This document shows positions 62,564 to 64,000 of a stretch of 64,000 nucleotides of DNA, piece after piece. Within the stretch, counting starts at the first letter, position 1, and every line of letters begins with the position of its first letter. A program made the position numbers and the translations under genes. This stretch comes from JALZUV01 sp964654855 (GTDB taxonomy: Bacteria > Pseudomonadota > Alphaproteobacteria > Rickettsiales > JALZUV01), in the NCBI GenBank assembly GCA_964654855.1, contig CAZZJS010000002.1:124001-188000 (forward strand), written 5' to 3'. A model generated the notes under the pieces. The model was not told the DNA's origin, searched no databases, and saw nothing but the letters and a program-made list of their open reading frames with translations.

Positions 62564-64000
62564 ATGAAAGATAAAGTAAAATATCCTTACTATTCTGTGC
62601 CGCAAGTGGCGCGAGAAGAGCTCGAAGCTCGATTCTTCGAATGGTGGGAAGAACAAGATGATAGCTTTGTTCCGTATGACCTCCCCCAAAAAAATGAAGA
62701 TGAAGACTTACTCATACTTAAAGAAGACCCGCTTGCTAACTTCACTTCCTCTCCTCGCACAGAAGCATTCGAGAACAAACTCGAAGAGTTACAAAAAGGT
62801 CTAACATTTTATTTAAACAATGCAGATGATGTGCAGGAAAATTTAATTGAGCATAATGCAGAAGCTGCAAACCTTACAATGTTGGTCGAAGGTATTCTTG
62901 TAACTTGTGATCAAAATAAAGAGCTAAAATCTTTTGAAGAAGCAAATATACTCGTCGCAAAAACAATGGGCTCCCTGTTAAATGACCCACTACCTAAAGA
63001 AATGGTAGCCGGTATCGCGCAAGAGATTTGGCCGTTTATCGAAAAAACTCAAAACGAACCAACTCGAGAAAACTCACGCGCTCTACGCGAAGAAATTGAA
63101 AGTCGTATTTTACATTTTCCTACCGGAGTTGAAAAGATTTCAGATGAGAGAATCTCATTATTCAGAGAATCTCGTCAAGCTCGAACCGATGCAGTAAACG
63201 ACTATTATACTTCTCTAACCAATTCACTGAATAAGCTTAGCCTAGGCGCACTAGAAAATTCAAATAACAAAACCAAGATCCTTGATAAGCAAAAGCTACA
63301 GTCTGCTATTAATATTCGTATTAAACAGCTTGAAAGCCTGCGCAAAGGTGTCATTAAAAAACTACCTAAGCAAGATCCATTGCTCACAGAAATAGGCATT
63401 CAAGATTTAACGGATAATTTTCGTAATATGCAAAGCAGTTCACATCCGCGGATCGCCCGTATCAAAGAAATGGGCCAAACCCTCCATCAAATGGTGAACA
63501 TCGCCCCTAACCCCTGTTACCGTAAAGATATCCCAGGTGTTAGAATTCGTGAAAGTGGTATCAAATCGTGGAAGAGAACCATTGCTAAACTTTTCAATCA
63601 GAAAAATGCCGATTGGAGTAAAATGACAGATTTAAGCCGAATTAACCCTGTGTTTTCCAGCGCCGAATCTATGTATTTTTATAATACAGCAATACATCAA
63701 TTGGCACCTAGATTAGGGTGGAAGCATACCAAAATAGACAAGAATACTCTTGGTGATAAAGGCCCACGTATGGTGGAAAGTGGAACGATAAATTGGGGCA
63801 TGTGCCTAGAACGAGCTGATAAAAAACTCTTCGCCGAAACAAAGCTAGATAGCCTCAGCATCTCACGCACAGAACCTGTTGGTCATGTTTTATATGAACT
63901 TGCGCGTGAAGTATTTAAAGGTGACCGTGAAGCAAGTGATCCCGATTTAGACGAACTTCAATTTCGTCAAACATTAAGCCAAAAAATTACCAGCAATATG
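62564..64000 (+). CDS. Large unknown protein, 5' part only
   Basis: At least 479 codons, open to the end of the window. Acidic N terminus (PYDLPQKNEDEDLL), helical and Glu/Lys rich through about 290. The part from about 325 (IAPNPCYRKDIPGVRIRESG) continues with MTDLSRINPVFSSAES and ends TEPVGHVLYELAREVF; DLSR...FAETKLDS...HVLYELAR vaguely recalls the pattern of RelA/SpoT-type folds, a weak suggestion only. Sits 68 bp upstream of divergent fliQ. A truncated read prevents fuller naming. Confidence 0.55.
   Translation, partial: MKDKVKYPYYSVPQVAREELEARFFEWWEEQDDSFVPYDLPQKNEDEDLLILKEDPLANFTSSPRTEAFENKLEELQKGLTFYLNNADDVQENLIEHNAEAANLTMLVEGILVTCDQNKELKSFEEANILVAKTMGSLLNDPLPKEMVAGIAQEIWPFIEKTQNEPTRENSRALREEIESRILHFPTGVEKISDERISLFRESRQARTDAVNDYYTSLTNSLNKLSLGALENSNNKTKILDKQKLQSAINIRIKQLESLRKGVIKKLPKQDPLLTEIGIQDLTDNFRNMQSSSHPRIARIKEMGQTLHQMVNIAPNPCYRKDIPGVRIRESGIKSWKRTIAKLFNQKNADWSKMTDLSRINPVFSSAESMYFYNTAIHQLAPRLGWKHTKIDKNTLGDKGPRMVESGTINWGMCLERADKKLFAETKLDSLSISRTEPVGHVLYELAREVFKGDREASDPDLDELQFRQTLSQKITSNM

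Overview
The window looks like a chromosomal segment of an alphaproteobacterium with moderate GC. Supporting signs are the block rpmF-plsX-fabH-ihfA-merR, the order ftsZ-lpxC-bamD-recN-ligA, addA followed by trxA, trpFBA-lapA-ihfB-sppA-rpsA, a DUF2336 protein, an NDUFAF5-type methyltransferase and a type A RNase P RNA. It makes amino acids (thrC, ilvH, trpFBA) and carries flagellar export genes (fliQ, fliR), so it is not a strongly reduced symbiont. I cannot name genus or order.

Layout. 1-7135: the fatty acid/phospholipid operon with IHF alpha, a methyltransferase, a zinc-type CDF transporter, FolD, a small membrane protein and a ferredoxin-NADP reductase. 7136-9859: a Bacteroidota-like lipoprotein/outer-membrane fusion gene bracketed by a 19-bp inverted repeat. 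9860-18451: YchF, a three-gene operon of unrecognised proteins, then thrC-ilvH, ubiD and a lipoprotein. 18677-25862: a tandem paralogue pair, an orphan CoA-transferase subunit, a DUF2336 protein, a voltage-gated sodium-type channel and a tightly overlapped operon that ends in tdh-cysNC. 26129-33550 is accessory: a second Bacteroidota-like gene, a DUF6065-like protein, a nuclease, two pilin-like genes, tRNA-Thr(GGU), two glycine-zipper membrane proteins and an OmpA-family protein. 33727-47613: glutaredoxin, an acyl-CoA carboxylase beta subunit, a third Bacteroidota-like gene, addA-trxA, a truncated glutamine-synthetase-like gene and the trp-ihfB-sppA-rpsA run. 47806-64000: an orphan, rnpB, an AmpD-type amidase, ftsZ, a frameshifted pilin gene wedged before lpxC, bamD-recN-ligA-prmA, a BMP-type binding protein, an aminopeptidase P, fliQ-fliR and the 5' part of a large unknown gene.

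How the parts fit. Both IHF subunits are encoded here. FtsZ (division), LpxC (lipid A) and BamD (outer-membrane assembly) form an envelope cluster. AddA, RecN, LigA and IHF serve recombination and repair. The accessory material consists of (a) three secreted, Bacteroidota-like genes with shared leader and terminator architecture, two of them beside copies of one palindromic repeat; (b) a dispersed pilin-like family with a near-constant N-terminal part and variable C-terminal parts; and (c) two loci of unrecognised hydrophobic, lysine-rich or glycine-zipper proteins. Group (c), with the repeat-flanked genes, is the best candidate for an undescribed system. All functions given for (a)-(c) are inference from sequence features only.
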